A stretch of DNA of 64,000 bases, from assembly GCF_029510815.1 (NCBI RefSeq), contig NZ_CP120360.1, positions 2,418,001 to 2,482,000 on the forward strand, given 5' to 3'. Origin of the DNA: Janibacter sp. DB-40 (GTDB lineage: Bacteria; Actinomycetota; Actinomycetes; Actinomycetales; Dermatophilaceae). Numbering within the stretch: position 1 is the first letter of the stretch; each line of letters starts with the position of its first letter. The position numbers were made by a program, and so were the translations under genes. Positions 30,299 through 38,764 of the stretch are shown here, piece by piece. The notes below the pieces were generated by a model that saw nothing but the letters and a program-made list of their open reading frames with translations, was not told the DNA's origin and made no database searches.

Positions 30299-31249
30299 AT
30301 GGCCAAGGAGCACGGCGAGGACGTCCACCTGACCGTGGGCGAGCGCGAGGTGCGCATCTCCAGCCCGGACCGCGTGTACTTCCCGGCCCGCGGCGAGACC
30401 AAGCTCGACCTGGCGCACTACTACATCGCCGTCGGCGAGGGGATCCTGCGGGCGCTGCGCGACCGGCCGACGATGCTGCACCGCTACCCCAAGGGCGTCG
30501 CCGGCACCAAGGTGCACCAGAAGCGACTGCCGAAGGGCGCCCCGGACTGGGTCTCGACGGTGCGCCTGCACTTCCCCCGCTACGACCTGCACGCCGACGA
30601 GCTGTGCCCCACCGAGCTGGCCGAGATCATCTGGGCCGTGCAGATGAGCACGGTCGAGCTGCACCCCTGGAACGTCCGGCGCGACGACGTCGACCGACCC
30701 GACGAGTGGCGGATCGACCTCGACCCCATGCCGGACGCCCCCTTCGCCCGGGTGCGGCGGGTGGCCGGGGTGTGCCGCGAGGTGCTCGACGAGCTCGGGA
30801 TGGTGGGCTACCCCAAGACCTCTGGTGGTGGCGGGCTGCACGTGTACGTGCGGGTCGAGCCGCGGTGGGAGTTCGCGGAGGTGCGAAGGGCGGCGCTCGC
30901 CTTCGCCCACGAGGTGCAGCGGCGGGCGCCGGAGGACGTGACCACGGAGTGGTGGCGCAAGGACCGCGACCCCTCGGCGGTCTTCGTCGACTACAACCAG
31001 AACGCCCGCGACCACACGATCGCGGCGGCGTACTCGGTGCGCGGCAACCCGGAGGGGACGGTCTCGACGCCGATCACGTGGGACGAGGTCGAGGACGTCG
31101 AGCCGGCGGACTGCACGATCGCGACGGTGCCGGAGCGCGTCGCGCGCCTGGGTGACCTGCACGCGTCGATCGACGACGCGGCCCACGACCTGACCCCGCT
31201 GCTCGAGTGGGCCGACCGGGACGAGATCGTCGAGGACGGGGGCTCCTAG
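30299..31249 (+). CDS. Stand-alone LigD-type primase-polymerase (PolDom)
   Basis: 316 residues. This is the archaeo-eukaryotic primase-like domain of LigD: SPDRVYFPARGETKLDLAHYY, MLHRYPKGVAGTKVHQKRLP, the metal-binding DxD in EWRIDLDPMPDAPF, KTSGGGGLHVYVRVE, and VFVDYNQNARDHTIAAAYSVR. In NHEJ the domain fills gaps and prefers ribonucleotides. Here it has neither ligase nor nuclease domain, and no Ku gene is in the window, as for the separate PolDom proteins (PrimC/LigD-like) of many actinobacteria that can act in gap-filling repair. Confidence 0.9.
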   Translation: MAKEHGEDVHLTVGEREVRISSPDRVYFPARGETKLDLAHYYIAVGEGILRALRDRPTMLHRYPKGVAGTKVHQKRLPKGAPDWVSTVRLHFPRYDLHADELCPTELAEIIWAVQMSTVELHPWNVRRDDVDRPDEWRIDLDPMPDAPFARVRRVAGVCREVLDELGMVGYPKTSGGGGLHVYVRVEPRWEFAEVRRAALAFAHEVQRRAPEDVTTEWWRKDRDPSAVFVDYNQNARDHTIAAAYSVRGNPEGTVSTPITWDEVEDVEPADCTIATVPERVARLGDLHASIDDAAHDLTPLLEWADRDEIVEDGGS

Positions 31250-31258
31250 GATCGGCCC

Positions 31259-31735
31259 ATGGTCACTTCGTCGCACCCCGCGGTGGACCGGGTCGTCGCC
31301 GCGCTCGCCGAGCACGACCTGCGCCCCGGGATCGTCTGGCTCGACGACGCCGTCACCACCGCGCCGCTCGCAGCCGCCGCCCTCGGCGTGGAGGTCGGGC
31401 AGATCGCGAACTCCCTCGTCTTCACCCTCGACGCCGAGCCGCTCCTCGTCCTCACGTCCGGGGCGCACCGCGTCGACACCGAGTGGCTCGGCGAACGCCT
31501 GGGCGGCACCATCGCGCGAGCGTCCAAGGAGACCGTCCGGGCGGCGACGGGCCAGGTCATCGGTGGCGTCGCTCCCCTCGGTCACCCCGCCCCCGTGCGG
31601 ACCGTCGTCGACACCGAGCTCGACCGCTTCGACGAGGTGTGGGCGGCAGCGGGGCACGCCCGGACGGTCTACCCCACGAGCTTCGACCAGCTGGTCAGGG
31701 TCACCGGAGGGCAGCCGAGCCCGGTCGCCCCCTGA
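31259..31735 (+). CDS. YbaK/EbsC-family (aminoacyl-tRNA editing-like) protein
   Basis: 158 residues with the family fold: AALGVEVGQIANSLVF, LLVLTSGAHRVD, ATGQVIGGVAPLGHP and the glycine-rich VYPTSF end. YbaK/ProX proteins deacylate mischarged tRNA. The lysine found in characterised YbaK proteins (I-V-K-T-L-x-F) is Asn here (IANSLVF), so activity on the same substrate is uncertain. It follows the LigD-like gene by nine bases. Confidence 0.82.
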   Translation: MVTSSHPAVDRVVAALAEHDLRPGIVWLDDAVTTAPLAAAALGVEVGQIANSLVFTLDAEPLLVLTSGAHRVDTEWLGERLGGTIARASKETVRAATGQVIGGVAPLGHPAPVRTVVDTELDRFDEVWAAAGHARTVYPTSFDQLVRVTGGQPSPVAP

Positions 31736-31737
31736 GG

Positions 31738-32064
31738 TCAGCGACGCAGCGCCGCGTCGACCCAGTGCGCCAGGCCGGCGTCGTCGGTCACCGCGTCCGG
31801 TGAGACGTCGATCCAGCTGTCGCTCATCTCCCGCCTGCCCATCCGCGCCGGCTGGGCGTACCAGTGCCCCGCCCCGGTCAGCAGCGCCTCGGTCTCGGCG
31901 GGGTCGCACCGCACGAGCAGCCCACCGCCGTCACGGGCACCGAGGACGATGGCCCCGCCGACGAGGAAGATCAGCGAACCGAACATCCGCTGCTCCTCCC
32001 AACCGATGCCACGGTCGTGGAGCGCGGTGCGCACCCGCTCCGCCAGCTCCTCGTCGATGGCCAT
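31738..32064 (-). CDS. TfoX N-terminal domain protein
   Basis: 108 residues from ATG 32064. ELAERVRTALHDRGIGWEEQRMFGSLIFLVGGAIVLGARDGGGLLVR matches the TfoX/Sxy N-terminal domain in outline, with the R-M-F-G-x-x-x-F motif (given here in part). There is no C-terminal TfoX domain. In gamma-proteobacteria the full protein is a competence regulator; the single-domain form is widespread in actinobacteria with no known function. Confidence 0.75.
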   Translation of the reverse strand: MAIDEELAERVRTALHDRGIGWEEQRMFGSLIFLVGGAIVLGARDGGGLLVRCDPAETEALLTGAGHWYAQPARMGRREMSDSWIDVSPDAVTDDAGLAHWVDAALRR

Positions 32065-32172
32065 GGGCCCAGCGTGCCACTGCCCCACGGCGCCGGGATG
32101 CGCAGCGCCCCCGTGGTGGTGTCTGGACGCCCGACTCCATGGCCCCTGCCGACGCGGGCGGCCGTCGGCCGC

Positions 32173-32634
32173 TCACGGTGCTGACCCGGCACCTCCGCGC
32201 GTCACCGCCTCGGCGCGGGCCTTGAGGGCGACGTTCATCGCCCGGAACCCCGCGCGGGTGCCCCCGTCGAGGCTCTTCCTCAGGAGCGGCACCAGGATGC
32301 CGGTGAAGCTCTCCGACTGGATCAGTCGAGTGCCGTCGCCCTGGGGGACGAGCACGAAGCGGTGGCGCCCGTCGAACAGGCCGGGCAGGCCGAGCCTCCC
32401 GAGCCACTCGAAGGCGCGGTCCTCGTCGACCTCGGTGACCGTGGGCCTGAAGGTCATCGCCTTGCCGCCGGGCGGCTCGAGCCGGTTGACGAGCCGCTCA
32501 CCCGTGGCGACGGTGCCCGTGGCGGAGGTGATGAAGGGATTCCAGTCGGAGTAGCCGCCGAGATCGGTGAGGATGCCCCACACCCTCGCTGGTGGGGCAT
32601 CGATCTCGATCTCCGTGTGCAGGTGGTGCGCCAT
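32173..32634 (-). CDS. SRPBCC (START-like) domain protein
   Basis: 153 residues, ATG preceded by [30 protein letters not shown] and YSDWNPFI are the start of the helix-grip fold, and the C-terminal helix is [21 protein letters not shown]. These proteins bind hydrophobic ligands; the mycobacterial Rv0910 toxin belongs to the same broad family, but no antitoxin gene adjoins this one (an MT0933-like gene is at 50283). Confidence 0.78.
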   Translation of the reverse strand: MAHHLHTEIEIDAPPARVWGILTDLGGYSDWNPFITSATGTVATGERLVNRLEPPGGKAMTFRPTVTEVDEDRAFEWLGRLGLPGLFDGRHRFVLVPQGDGTRLIQSESFTGILVPLLRKSLDGGTRAGFRAMNVALKARAEAVTRGGAGSAP

Positions 32635-32761
32635 GTCGGTCCTCCGGTCGATCTGCTCGTGTGCTGATCATGCTCCTGCGAGGGTGCGTCGTGCCGGTTT
32701 TGTGCCACGGCTTCCCCGAGGAGCATCCGACTGCCCTGCAACCGCTGGCTATCGTGGGCGG

Positions 32762-33592
32762 GTGCCTGAACCAGTCCGCCTCCCCCACCCGGTGACGGGT
32801 GCCCCCTTCGCCTCGCCGGTGGAGCCGGGGACCGGGTGGCCGGACGACCCCGCCACCGAGGGGACCCCCGTGGCCCGCACCGCCGCGCAGGTGCGCCGGT
32901 TGGCGAAGGGAGCGCTCGGCGACACCGAGCTCGGCGCCCGCATCTCGGTGTGCCGCGCGTGCCCGCGCCTGGTGACCTGGCGGGAGGAGGTCGCCCTGAC
33001 CAAGCGAGCCGCCTTCACCGACGAGCCGTACTGGGGTCGTCCGGTGCCCGCAGCCGGGCCCGTCGACGCCCCCGTGGTCATCGTCGGCCTGGCCCCCGCC
33101 GCGCACGGCGCCAACCGCACCGGCCGCAACTTCACCGGCGACCGATCCGGGGACTGGCTGTACGCGGCTCTGCACCGCGCCGGCTACGCGAGCCAGCCCC
33201 GGTCCTGGGCCGCGGGCGACGGGCTGACGCTGGACGGCGTGCGCATCATCGCCCCTGTGCGCTGCGCCCCGCCGCAGAACAAGCCGACCACGCAGGAGAA
33301 GCGCACCTGCGCGCCGTGGCTCGACGCCGACCTCGCGCTCAGCGCACCGCACGTGCGCTCGATCCTGTGCCTCGGCTCGATCGGGTGGGACACGACGATC
33401 GCCGGGGTGCGCCACGCCGGGTGGGAGGTCCCGCGGCCGAAGCCGAGGTTCGGGCACGGCGCCCGCGCCACCCTGCGCACCCCCGAGGGTCGCGAGGTCG
33501 CGCTCGTCGGCAGCTACCACGTCAGCCAGCAGAACACCTTCACCGGCAAGCTCACGCAGGCGATGCTCGACGAGGTCATCGCCTCCCTGTGA
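32762..33592 (+). CDS. Uracil-DNA glycosylase, family 5 (UdgB-like)
   Basis: 276 residues from GTG 32762. Iron-sulfur cysteines are in place: CRACPRL near the N-terminus and [17 protein letters not shown] further on. Motif A reads [20 protein letters not shown], which lacks the polar Asp/Asn of family 1 and marks family 5; motif B is [16 protein letters not shown]. These enzymes excise uracil, hypoxanthine and other deaminated bases in GC-rich organisms. The upstream in-frame ATG at 32567 lies inside the SRPBCC gene and is unlikely. Confidence 0.9.
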   Translation: MPEPVRLPHPVTGAPFASPVEPGTGWPDDPATEGTPVARTAAQVRRLAKGALGDTELGARISVCRACPRLVTWREEVALTKRAAFTDEPYWGRPVPAAGPVDAPVVIVGLAPAAHGANRTGRNFTGDRSGDWLYAALHRAGYASQPRSWAAGDGLTLDGVRIIAPVRCAPPQNKPTTQEKRTCAPWLDADLALSAPHVRSILCLGSIGWDTTIAGVRHAGWEVPRPKPRFGHGARATLRTPEGREVALVGSYHVSQQNTFTGKLTQAMLDEVIASL

Positions 33593-33615
33593 CCCGCGTC
33601 TCCTATCGTGAGGGC

Positions 33616-34605
33616 ATGACCACCACCACTGCGCTCGTCGTCACCCGCCACGGAGGACCGGAGGTCCTCGAGGTCCAGGAGCGTGAGGTGCCGGCACCGG
33701 GCCCCGGTGAGGCGCTCGTCGAGGTCGCCGCGGGCGGGGTGAACTTCATCGACGCGTACCAGCGTGAGGGCATCTACCCGACCGATCCGCCGTACGTGCA
33801 GGGCTTCGAGGCCGCCGGGACCGTGCGGGCCGTCGGCGAGGGGGCCGCCGTCGCCGTCGGGGACCGGGTCGCGTGGTCGATGACCATCGGCCTGCACGCC
33901 GGCACGGTGCTCGCCGACTCGGAGAAGCTGCTGCCCGTCCCCGACGGCGTCGAGCTGGAGACGGCCGCCGCCGCGACGCTGCAGGGCATGACGGCGCACG
34001 CGCTCGTGACCGACGTACACCGCGTCGAGGAGGGCACGGTCGCCCTCGTGCACGCCGCCGCCGGCGGGGTCGGTCAGCTGCTGACCCAGATGATCGTCAA
34101 CCGGGGCGGCCACGTCATCGCCACCGCCGGGTCGGCGGCCAAGCTGGAGATCGCCCGCTCGCGCGGCGCGCTCGAGACGATCGACTACTCCGAGGTCGAG
34201 GACCTGTCGGGAGCGGTCCGGGAGGCGGCCGACCGCCTCGGTGCGGCGAAGGGGGTCCACGTCGCCTACGACGGGGTCGGCAAGGCGACCTTCGACGAGT
34301 CGCTGGCGTCGCTGCGTCCCCGCGGGACCATGGTCCTCTTCGGTGGCGCGTCCGGGCAGGTGCCCCCCTTCGACCTGCAACGACTCAACGCCGGCGGGTC
34401 GCTCTACGTCACCCGTCCGAGCCTGGCGCACTTCATCGCCGACCGGGAGGAGCTGATGGTGCGCGGGCGTGAGCTCTTCGAGGAGGTCGACTCCGGCAGG
34501 CTCGACATCGCCATCGGTGGGCGCTACCCCTTCGCCGAGGCGGCCGAGGCCTACCGCGCGCTGGAGGGCCGGGCGACCACCGGGAAGCTGCTGCTCATCC
34601 CCTAG
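33616..34605 (+). CDS. Quinone oxidoreductase (zinc-independent MDR family)
   Basis: 329 residues. GVNFIDAYQREGIYPTDPPY and GFEAAGTVRAVGEGA form the catalytic N-domain; VHAAAGGVGQLLTQMIVNRG is the NADPH-binding loop with the AAxGGVG motif typical of QOR (E. coli QorA-like). No zinc cysteines are present, as expected. It probably reduces quinones with NADPH. Two CGAAGGGG-type motifs lie at 34365 and 34527 (reverse) and one at 34247. Confidence 0.9.
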   Translation: MTTTTALVVTRHGGPEVLEVQEREVPAPGPGEALVEVAAGGVNFIDAYQREGIYPTDPPYVQGFEAAGTVRAVGEGAAVAVGDRVAWSMTIGLHAGTVLADSEKLLPVPDGVELETAAAATLQGMTAHALVTDVHRVEEGTVALVHAAAGGVGQLLTQMIVNRGGHVIATAGSAAKLEIARSRGALETIDYSEVEDLSGAVREAADRLGAAKGVHVAYDGVGKATFDESLASLRPRGTMVLFGGASGQVPPFDLQRLNAGGSLYVTRPSLAHFIADREELMVRGRELFEEVDSGRLDIAIGGRYPFAEAAEAYRALEGRATTGKLLLIP

Positions 34606-34614
34606 GCCCCGTGC

Positions 34615-34695
34615 GTGTCGCGCGGCAGTTCGGTGGGCGAGCGACGAGCACATGCGGGTTCGGCACCTCGCGGGCGGCGAACTGCCGCGTGACAC
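34615..34695 (+). repeat. 81-bp stem-loop repeat, upstream copy
   Basis: Left arm GTGTCGCGCGGCAGTTCG (34615-34632) and right arm CGAACTGCCGCGTGACAC (34678-34695) are inverted repeats matching at 17 of 18 positions (the exception can be a G-T pair), with exactly 45 bases between them. An inner GCGAG/CTCGC pair can extend the stem. It lies between the quinone oxidoreductase and the AbiEi/DUF559-like gene and has a second copy after that gene. Confidence 0.85.
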
Positions 34696-34747
34696 ACCCT
34701 GTGGAGAACGCCGAAGTGAATGGGCCGCGAGTTGCAAGGCTGCAGCC

Positions 34748-35632
34748 ATGAGCGTCATCTCCCTCCATCTGGCCCAGTCCGGGGGCACGGCCACGCGCAC
34801 CGAGCTGCTCGACGTCGTCACCGCCGGGACGCTGAAGGCCGCGCTGGGGAGGGGCGAGGTCGTCAGGCACCGGCGCGGTGTGTACGGCATGCCACTGGCG
34901 GAGCCGGCCGAACGGGTGGCCTCGATCGGGGCGGTGCTCAGCCACCGCAGCGCTGCGCTGCACCACGGACTCAAGGTGCTGCACGCGCCCGACCCTCCGG
35001 AGGCGGTCATCTCCCGTCGTCGGAGCCTGCCGGTACCCGAGGACGTAGACCTTCGCTTCCGGTCCCTGGACCCCGACCTCCTCGACGGTCCGGCGACGAC
35101 CGTCCTGCAGACGGTCATCGACTGCGCCCGAGACCTGTCGCTGCCGGAGAGCCTCAGCGTCGCCGACTCCGCCCTGCGCTCGCAGGCGCTCACCCGCGCG
35201 GACCTGGACCGTGCGGCCACCGTGCTCCCCCGTACCGGACGAGCCCGTGCGACCCGGGTGCTGCAGCTGGCCTCCGGCGACGCGGCCAACCCCTTCGAGT
35301 CGGGGCTCCGCGCTCTGGCGATCGACGCGACCGACGAGCTCTGGACTCCTCAGGCGCCGATCACGCTGCGCGACGGTCGCGTGCTGCACGCCGACGTGGG
35401 CGCGGACGGGCCCCGCGTCGCGCTGGAGGCCGACAGTCACGAGTTCCACGCGTCACGCGGGGACATCGTGCGCGACTGCCACCGCTACAACGAGATGACC
35501 GTCGCCGGGTGGGTGGTGCTGCGCTTCGCCTGGGAGCACGTGATGTTCCATCCCGAGTGGGTGCGGGAGGTCATCGCGTGGGTGGTGCGCCAACGGGTGG
35601 GCGTGTCGCGCGGCAGTTCGTTGTCCGCGTGA
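34748..35632 (+). CDS. AbiEi-like wHTH + DUF559/Vsr-like nuclease-fold protein
   Basis: 294 residues. The N-terminal part (SGGTATRTELLDVVTAGTL, ALGRGEVVRHRRGVYGMP) resembles the AbiEi antitoxin winged-helix domain; the C-terminal part resembles the DUF559/Vsr PD-(D/E)XK fold: NPFESGLRALAID with the helix Glu, HADVGADGPRVALEADSHEF with Asp and Glu-x-Asp, and RDCHRYNEMTVAGWVVLRF. Such fusions are very common in actinobacteria and annotated as 'type IV TA AbiEi family', usually without an AbiEii toxin, as here. The last nine codons before the stop are encoded by the downstream hairpin repeat. No function is established for the family. Confidence 0.75.
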   Translation: MSVISLHLAQSGGTATRTELLDVVTAGTLKAALGRGEVVRHRRGVYGMPLAEPAERVASIGAVLSHRSAALHHGLKVLHAPDPPEAVISRRRSLPVPEDVDLRFRSLDPDLLDGPATTVLQTVIDCARDLSLPESLSVADSALRSQALTRADLDRAATVLPRTGRARATRVLQLASGDAANPFESGLRALAIDATDELWTPQAPITLRDGRVLHADVGADGPRVALEADSHEFHASRGDIVRDCHRYNEMTVAGWVVLRFAWEHVMFHPEWVREVIAWVVRQRVGVSRGSSLSA

Positions 35633-35683
35633 CGTGGTCGGGCCACATGGTGGTTGTGTTCGCGGTGAACTGCCGCGTGACAC
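35603..35683 (+). repeat. 81-bp stem-loop repeat, downstream copy
   Basis: The left arm (35603-35620) is identical to that of the upstream copy; the right arm TGAACTGCCGCGTGACAC (35666-35683) differs from it at one base. The spacer is again 45 bases but mostly different in sequence, with a CCGCG/CGCGG inner pair. The left arm overlaps the end of the AbiEi/DUF559-like gene. Both copies point the same way, so they are direct repeats of a hairpin. Confidence 0.85.
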
Positions 35684-35695
35684 GCGGTGGTCAGA

Positions 35696-35737
35696 CGCCC
35701 GACGGGCCGGCCCCGAGTGGGACCGGCCCGTCGGGCG
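35696..35737. terminator. Strong terminator hairpin between convergent genes
   Basis: CGCCCGACGGGCCGG (35696-35710) and CCGGCCCGTCGGGCG (35723-35737) are perfect inverted repeats with a 12-base loop. It sits between the AbiEi/DUF559 gene and a minus-strand membrane-protein gene and can serve both; no long T-run follows on either side. Confidence 0.75.
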
Positions 35738-35750
35738 TGACTGCCTCAGC

Positions 35751-36086
35751 TCACCACAGGAAGGCGATGAGCGCGTTGACCACCGCGAGCGCGGCTGCGA
35801 CGAGCGCGAGGGTGCGGCCGTTCTCACCGCGCTTGCTCCGGCCGTTGCCGATCTCGGCGCAGGCGAGGACGGCGAGCATGATGACGAGCTTGGTACCGAT
35901 CTTGGCGTGGTTGACCGGGTCGTCACCCGCCTCCGCGATCCCGGTGAGCCCGAGCCCGAGGAGCAGCTGGATGCGGGCGCCCCAGGTCTGGATGACGTGC
36001 ACGCGGCCGGCGACGAAGGGGGCGACCACGATGGCCAGCATCGCGAGCATGTGGAGGATGTAGAGGACGAGACGCAGGGCTTCCAT
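35751..36086 (-). CDS. Small integral membrane protein, unknown function
   Basis: 111 residues with about four hydrophobic segments: LRLVLYILHMLAMLAIVVAP, ARIQLLLGLGLTGIAEAG, KLVIMLAVLACAEIGNG and LALVAAALAVVNALIAFLW. The ATG at 36086 is preferred over an in-frame GTG two codons earlier. It resembles small conserved actinobacterial membrane proteins but I cannot name a function. Confidence 0.7.
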   Translation of the reverse strand: MEALRLVLYILHMLAMLAIVVAPFVAGRVHVIQTWGARIQLLLGLGLTGIAEAGDDPVNHAKIGTKLVIMLAVLACAEIGNGRSKRGENGRTLALVAAALAVVNALIAFLW

Positions 36087-36128
36087 GCCCACACCCTAAG
36101 TGGGCCGAGGAGGTTCCCCGAATCCCGC

Positions 36129-36770
36129 TCAGCGCCCCGCATCCACCCGCACGTGCGGCAGTGCCATCCCGATCATCCACGTCTGCGGCAGGGCCTCGAG
36201 CCCGTCGATCGGCACCCACGCCGCGTCCTCCGTCGAGCCGTCGACCTCCACGACCCGGGGCCGCGTCGGCTGCCGGCAGTGGGCCCGGTAGATCAGCCGC
36301 ACGGCGTGGAAGTCCTCGTCCGCGCCGGCTGCGTACCAGTGCTGGGACTGGACCTGCACGAGCTCGTCGACGACCACGCGCTGCCCGGTCTCCTCGTGGC
36401 ACTCGCGCACGACTGCGTCCAGCGGCTCCTCCCCCGGCTCGACACCTCCGCCGGGCAGGGTCCACAGCCCGGCTGCGCCACGGATCCAGTCGGCGAGGCG
36501 GGACATGAGCAACCGGTCCTCGTCGACGACGACCGCGTAGGCCGCGACACGCTGGTGGACGCGTGTCGCGTGCTGCCCCTGACCGATCGGCACCGGGGCG
36601 CTCGGCTCGTCGAGCGCCACGCCGTCGTAGTGCACCTCGATCCGTCCGTCGGCGCCGAGTGCCGCGTGCACGGGGTCCCCGGCCCAGCCGTTCTCGGCGA
36701 GCAGGTCCACCGGGTCCTGGCCGTGGCGCAGCGGCCAGCGCCCGTCCCCGGCCACGACGACGACGCTCAT
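36129..36770 (-). CDS. Nudix hydrolase
   Basis: 213 residues. The Nudix box is intact: GGGVEPGEEPLDAVVRECHE followed by ETG, i.e. G-x5-E-x7-R-E-x-x-E-E in full. About 70 residues precede the Nudix domain (starting AYAVVVDEDRLLMSRL). The substrate is a nucleoside diphosphate derivative of unknown kind. ATG 36770 overlaps the stop of the glycosyltransferase gene. Confidence 0.85.
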   Translation of the reverse strand: MSVVVVAGDGRWPLRHGQDPVDLLAENGWAGDPVHAALGADGRIEVHYDGVALDEPSAPVPIGQGQHATRVHQRVAAYAVVVDEDRLLMSRLADWIRGAAGLWTLPGGGVEPGEEPLDAVVRECHEETGQRVVVDELVQVQSQHWYAAGADEDFHAVRLIYRAHCRQPTRPRVVEVDGSTEDAAWVPIDGLEALPQTWMIGMALPHVRVDAGR

Positions 36771-37869
36771 GCTCCCGCCCGTCGGTACTCATCCAGGACG
36801 AGGTCCACGACGTGCTCCCACGTCTGGCTCGGCGGCGTGCTGACGTTGTGCCCCGCGATGCGGGTGCGCAGGGTCGCGTCCGCGCCGAGGCGCACGAGCG
36901 CGTCGGTGAGCCCGGCGTCGTCGGCGGCGAGCAGACCGCTGACCCCGTCGGTGACGACCTCACCCACCCCGGAGTCGGCGCGCGCGACGACGGGCAGCCC
37001 GGTGGTCCGTGCCTCCAGGGCCGCGATGCCGAAGGCCTCGAGACGCGTCGGCGAGAGGTAGACGTCCGCATCGCGGTAGTGGCGCGCGAGCTCGCTGCGT
37101 GGGACCGTCCCCCGCCACCGGACGACATCGTCGAGTCCGAGCGCGGCGCTGCGCGACTCCAGCAGCGTGCCCATCGGGCCCTCACCGAAGACGTCGAGCA
37201 CCACGCCGCCCGGCCCGAGCCGGGCGTGCGCGTCGGCCACCACGCGCAGCAACGCCCCCACCCGCTTGCGGGGGCCAGCCGGGTCGCGGTGACGACCCGG
37301 AGCGGCCGCGTCGTCGGCCACACCGGTCCGACCGGCCAGGCCCGGGGGTCGATGCCGTTGGGCACGACGCCCACGGGCACGCCCGGGATCGCCTGGTGCA
37401 CCCCTTGGCCGCGAGCTCCGAGACCGCGGACAGCACGGCGCCCTGCCCCGTCCACGTCCGCAGTGCCGGGCGCAGCACGGCTGCTCCCTTGTCGAGCACG
37501 CAGTGGAAGGTCAGTGCCGTGGGCATCCCCAGCCCCGTGGCCACCCGGGCCATGTCCCACCCGAAGGGGAGACCACCCCCAGGTGCACGTGCGCCACGTC
37601 GAATCCGTCGTCCTGCAGCCGGCCCCGCACCACCGGTGGCGCCATCGGGTTGACCGGCAGGTCACCCGGCAGGTGGAGCGCCATCCGGTGCACCGGCACT
37701 CCGTCGACCTCCTCGACGACCCCGCCGCGCTCCCCCTTCGCCCCACGGGTCGCGGTGAAGACCTCGACCTCGTGCCCGGCGGCCCGCAGCCGCACGGCAA
37801 GGTCGCTCACCTGCGACTCGATCCCGCCGGTGCGCGGGGGTAGCAATCCGAGAGCAGGGCGACCTTCAC
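36767..37869 (-). CDS. GT4-family glycosyltransferase, broken by four frameshifts
   Basis: Joining four frames gives a normal GT4 protein of about 368 residues: VKVALLSDCYPPRTGGIESQ at the start, VAHVHLGVVSPFGWDMARVA, VSELAAKGVHQAIPGVPVG, VVPNGIDPRAWP, TATRLAPRKRVGALLRVV, LDVFGEGPMG and the donor-binding LSPTRLEAFGIAALEARTTG. Each break lies at a G/C run (37270-37274, 37401-37404, 37566-37569, 37836-37840) and is repaired by adding one base. Sequencing deletions are far more likely than decay. GTG 37869 is the start. It is divergent from the PIG-L gene and likely shares its cell-envelope role; the sugar is unknown. Confidence 0.8.
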
Positions 37870-37913
37870 GCTCCCCAGAGTGCCACGCGGGGCGTGTGGG
37901 ACAGTTCTTCTCG

Positions 37914-38764
37914 ATGGACCCATCAGTCTCGCGCCGCACCCTCGTGGTCCTCCACGCGCACCCCGACGACGAGGCCCTGCTGACCGCCGGCACGATGGCC
38001 CGGGCCGCGGCCGAGGGTCACCGGGTCGTCCTCGTGGTCGCCACGGACGGAGCGCTCGGCCTGACCGACGAGGCCACCTACGGGGCGAAGGGGAAGCCCT
38101 CGCCTCGACCCGTGGCCGCGAGCTGGTGGCGAGCGCCGCCGCGCTCGGGGTCGCCCGCACCGTGGCACTCGGTCACGCCGACAGCGGCAGCGGCGTGGAG
38201 GTCCCTCCCGACCCCCCGGGTGGCCGCCGGTTCGTCCGGGTGCCCCTGGACGAGGCTGCGGAAGCAGTCGCCACGGTCCTGCTGGAGGAGGGGGCCGATG
38301 TCCTGACGACCTACGACCCCAACGGCGGGTACGGCCACCGTGACCACGTGCGCGTGCACGAGGTCGGGTCCCGGGCCGCCGAGCTGGCCCGCGAGCGCGG
38401 CCTGCCGGTGACGGTGCTGTGGGCGACCGTCCCGCGCGACCTGCTCTGTCGTGCCATCGACCTCGTCGCCAGGATCTACCGCTTCCCGCCCGAGTTCGAT
38501 CGCGCGGGCTTCGACCGGGCCTTCTGCGCCACGGCCGAGATCACCCACCGCATCCCCGTGCGCCGCTTCGCGGGGGCCAAGCGAGCCGCGATGCGCGCCC
38601 ACGCCAGCCAGGCCGCCGACACCGGCGGCGGCGACCGCACCCTCGGGATGCTCGGGCGCATCCCCCGCCCCCTCTACGACCTCGTCTTCCGCCGGGAGTG
38701 GTTCGTCGACCCGGCGGCACCGGCGGGCACGACGCGCACCGATGTCTTCGAGGGGCTGGCATGA
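37914..38764 (+). CDS. PIG-L family deacetylase (LmbE-like), frameshifted
   Basis: About 283 residues after one repair. The zinc motif VLHAHPDDEALLTAG is in the first frame; ELVASAAALGVARTVALGH, TYDPNGGYGHRDHVRVHEVG and LYDLVFRREWFVD are in the second. The frames join if the G4 run at 38090-38093 had five G, which also turns the CGAAGGGG there into the common five-G form. These enzymes remove acetyl groups from N-acetylglucosamine derivatives such as GlcNAc-inositol. Mycothiol enzymes MshB/Mca belong here, but neither this gene nor its neighbour is specific enough to claim that. Overlaps the next gene by ATGA. Confidence 0.82.

Noticed and set aside
31738..32064. TfoX-domain protein as evidence for natural competence, supporting the uptake-sequence idea
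   Set aside because: Only the N-terminal domain is present; this form is widespread in actinobacteria without any link to competence. No com or pilus genes are in the window.
36767..38764. The glycosyltransferase and PIG-L pair as MshA and MshB of mycothiol synthesis
   Set aside because: The deacetylase motifs are shared by the whole family, the glycosyltransferase start (SDCYPPRTGGIESQ) is not MshA-like, and the pair is linked with a flippase-like membrane protein instead.
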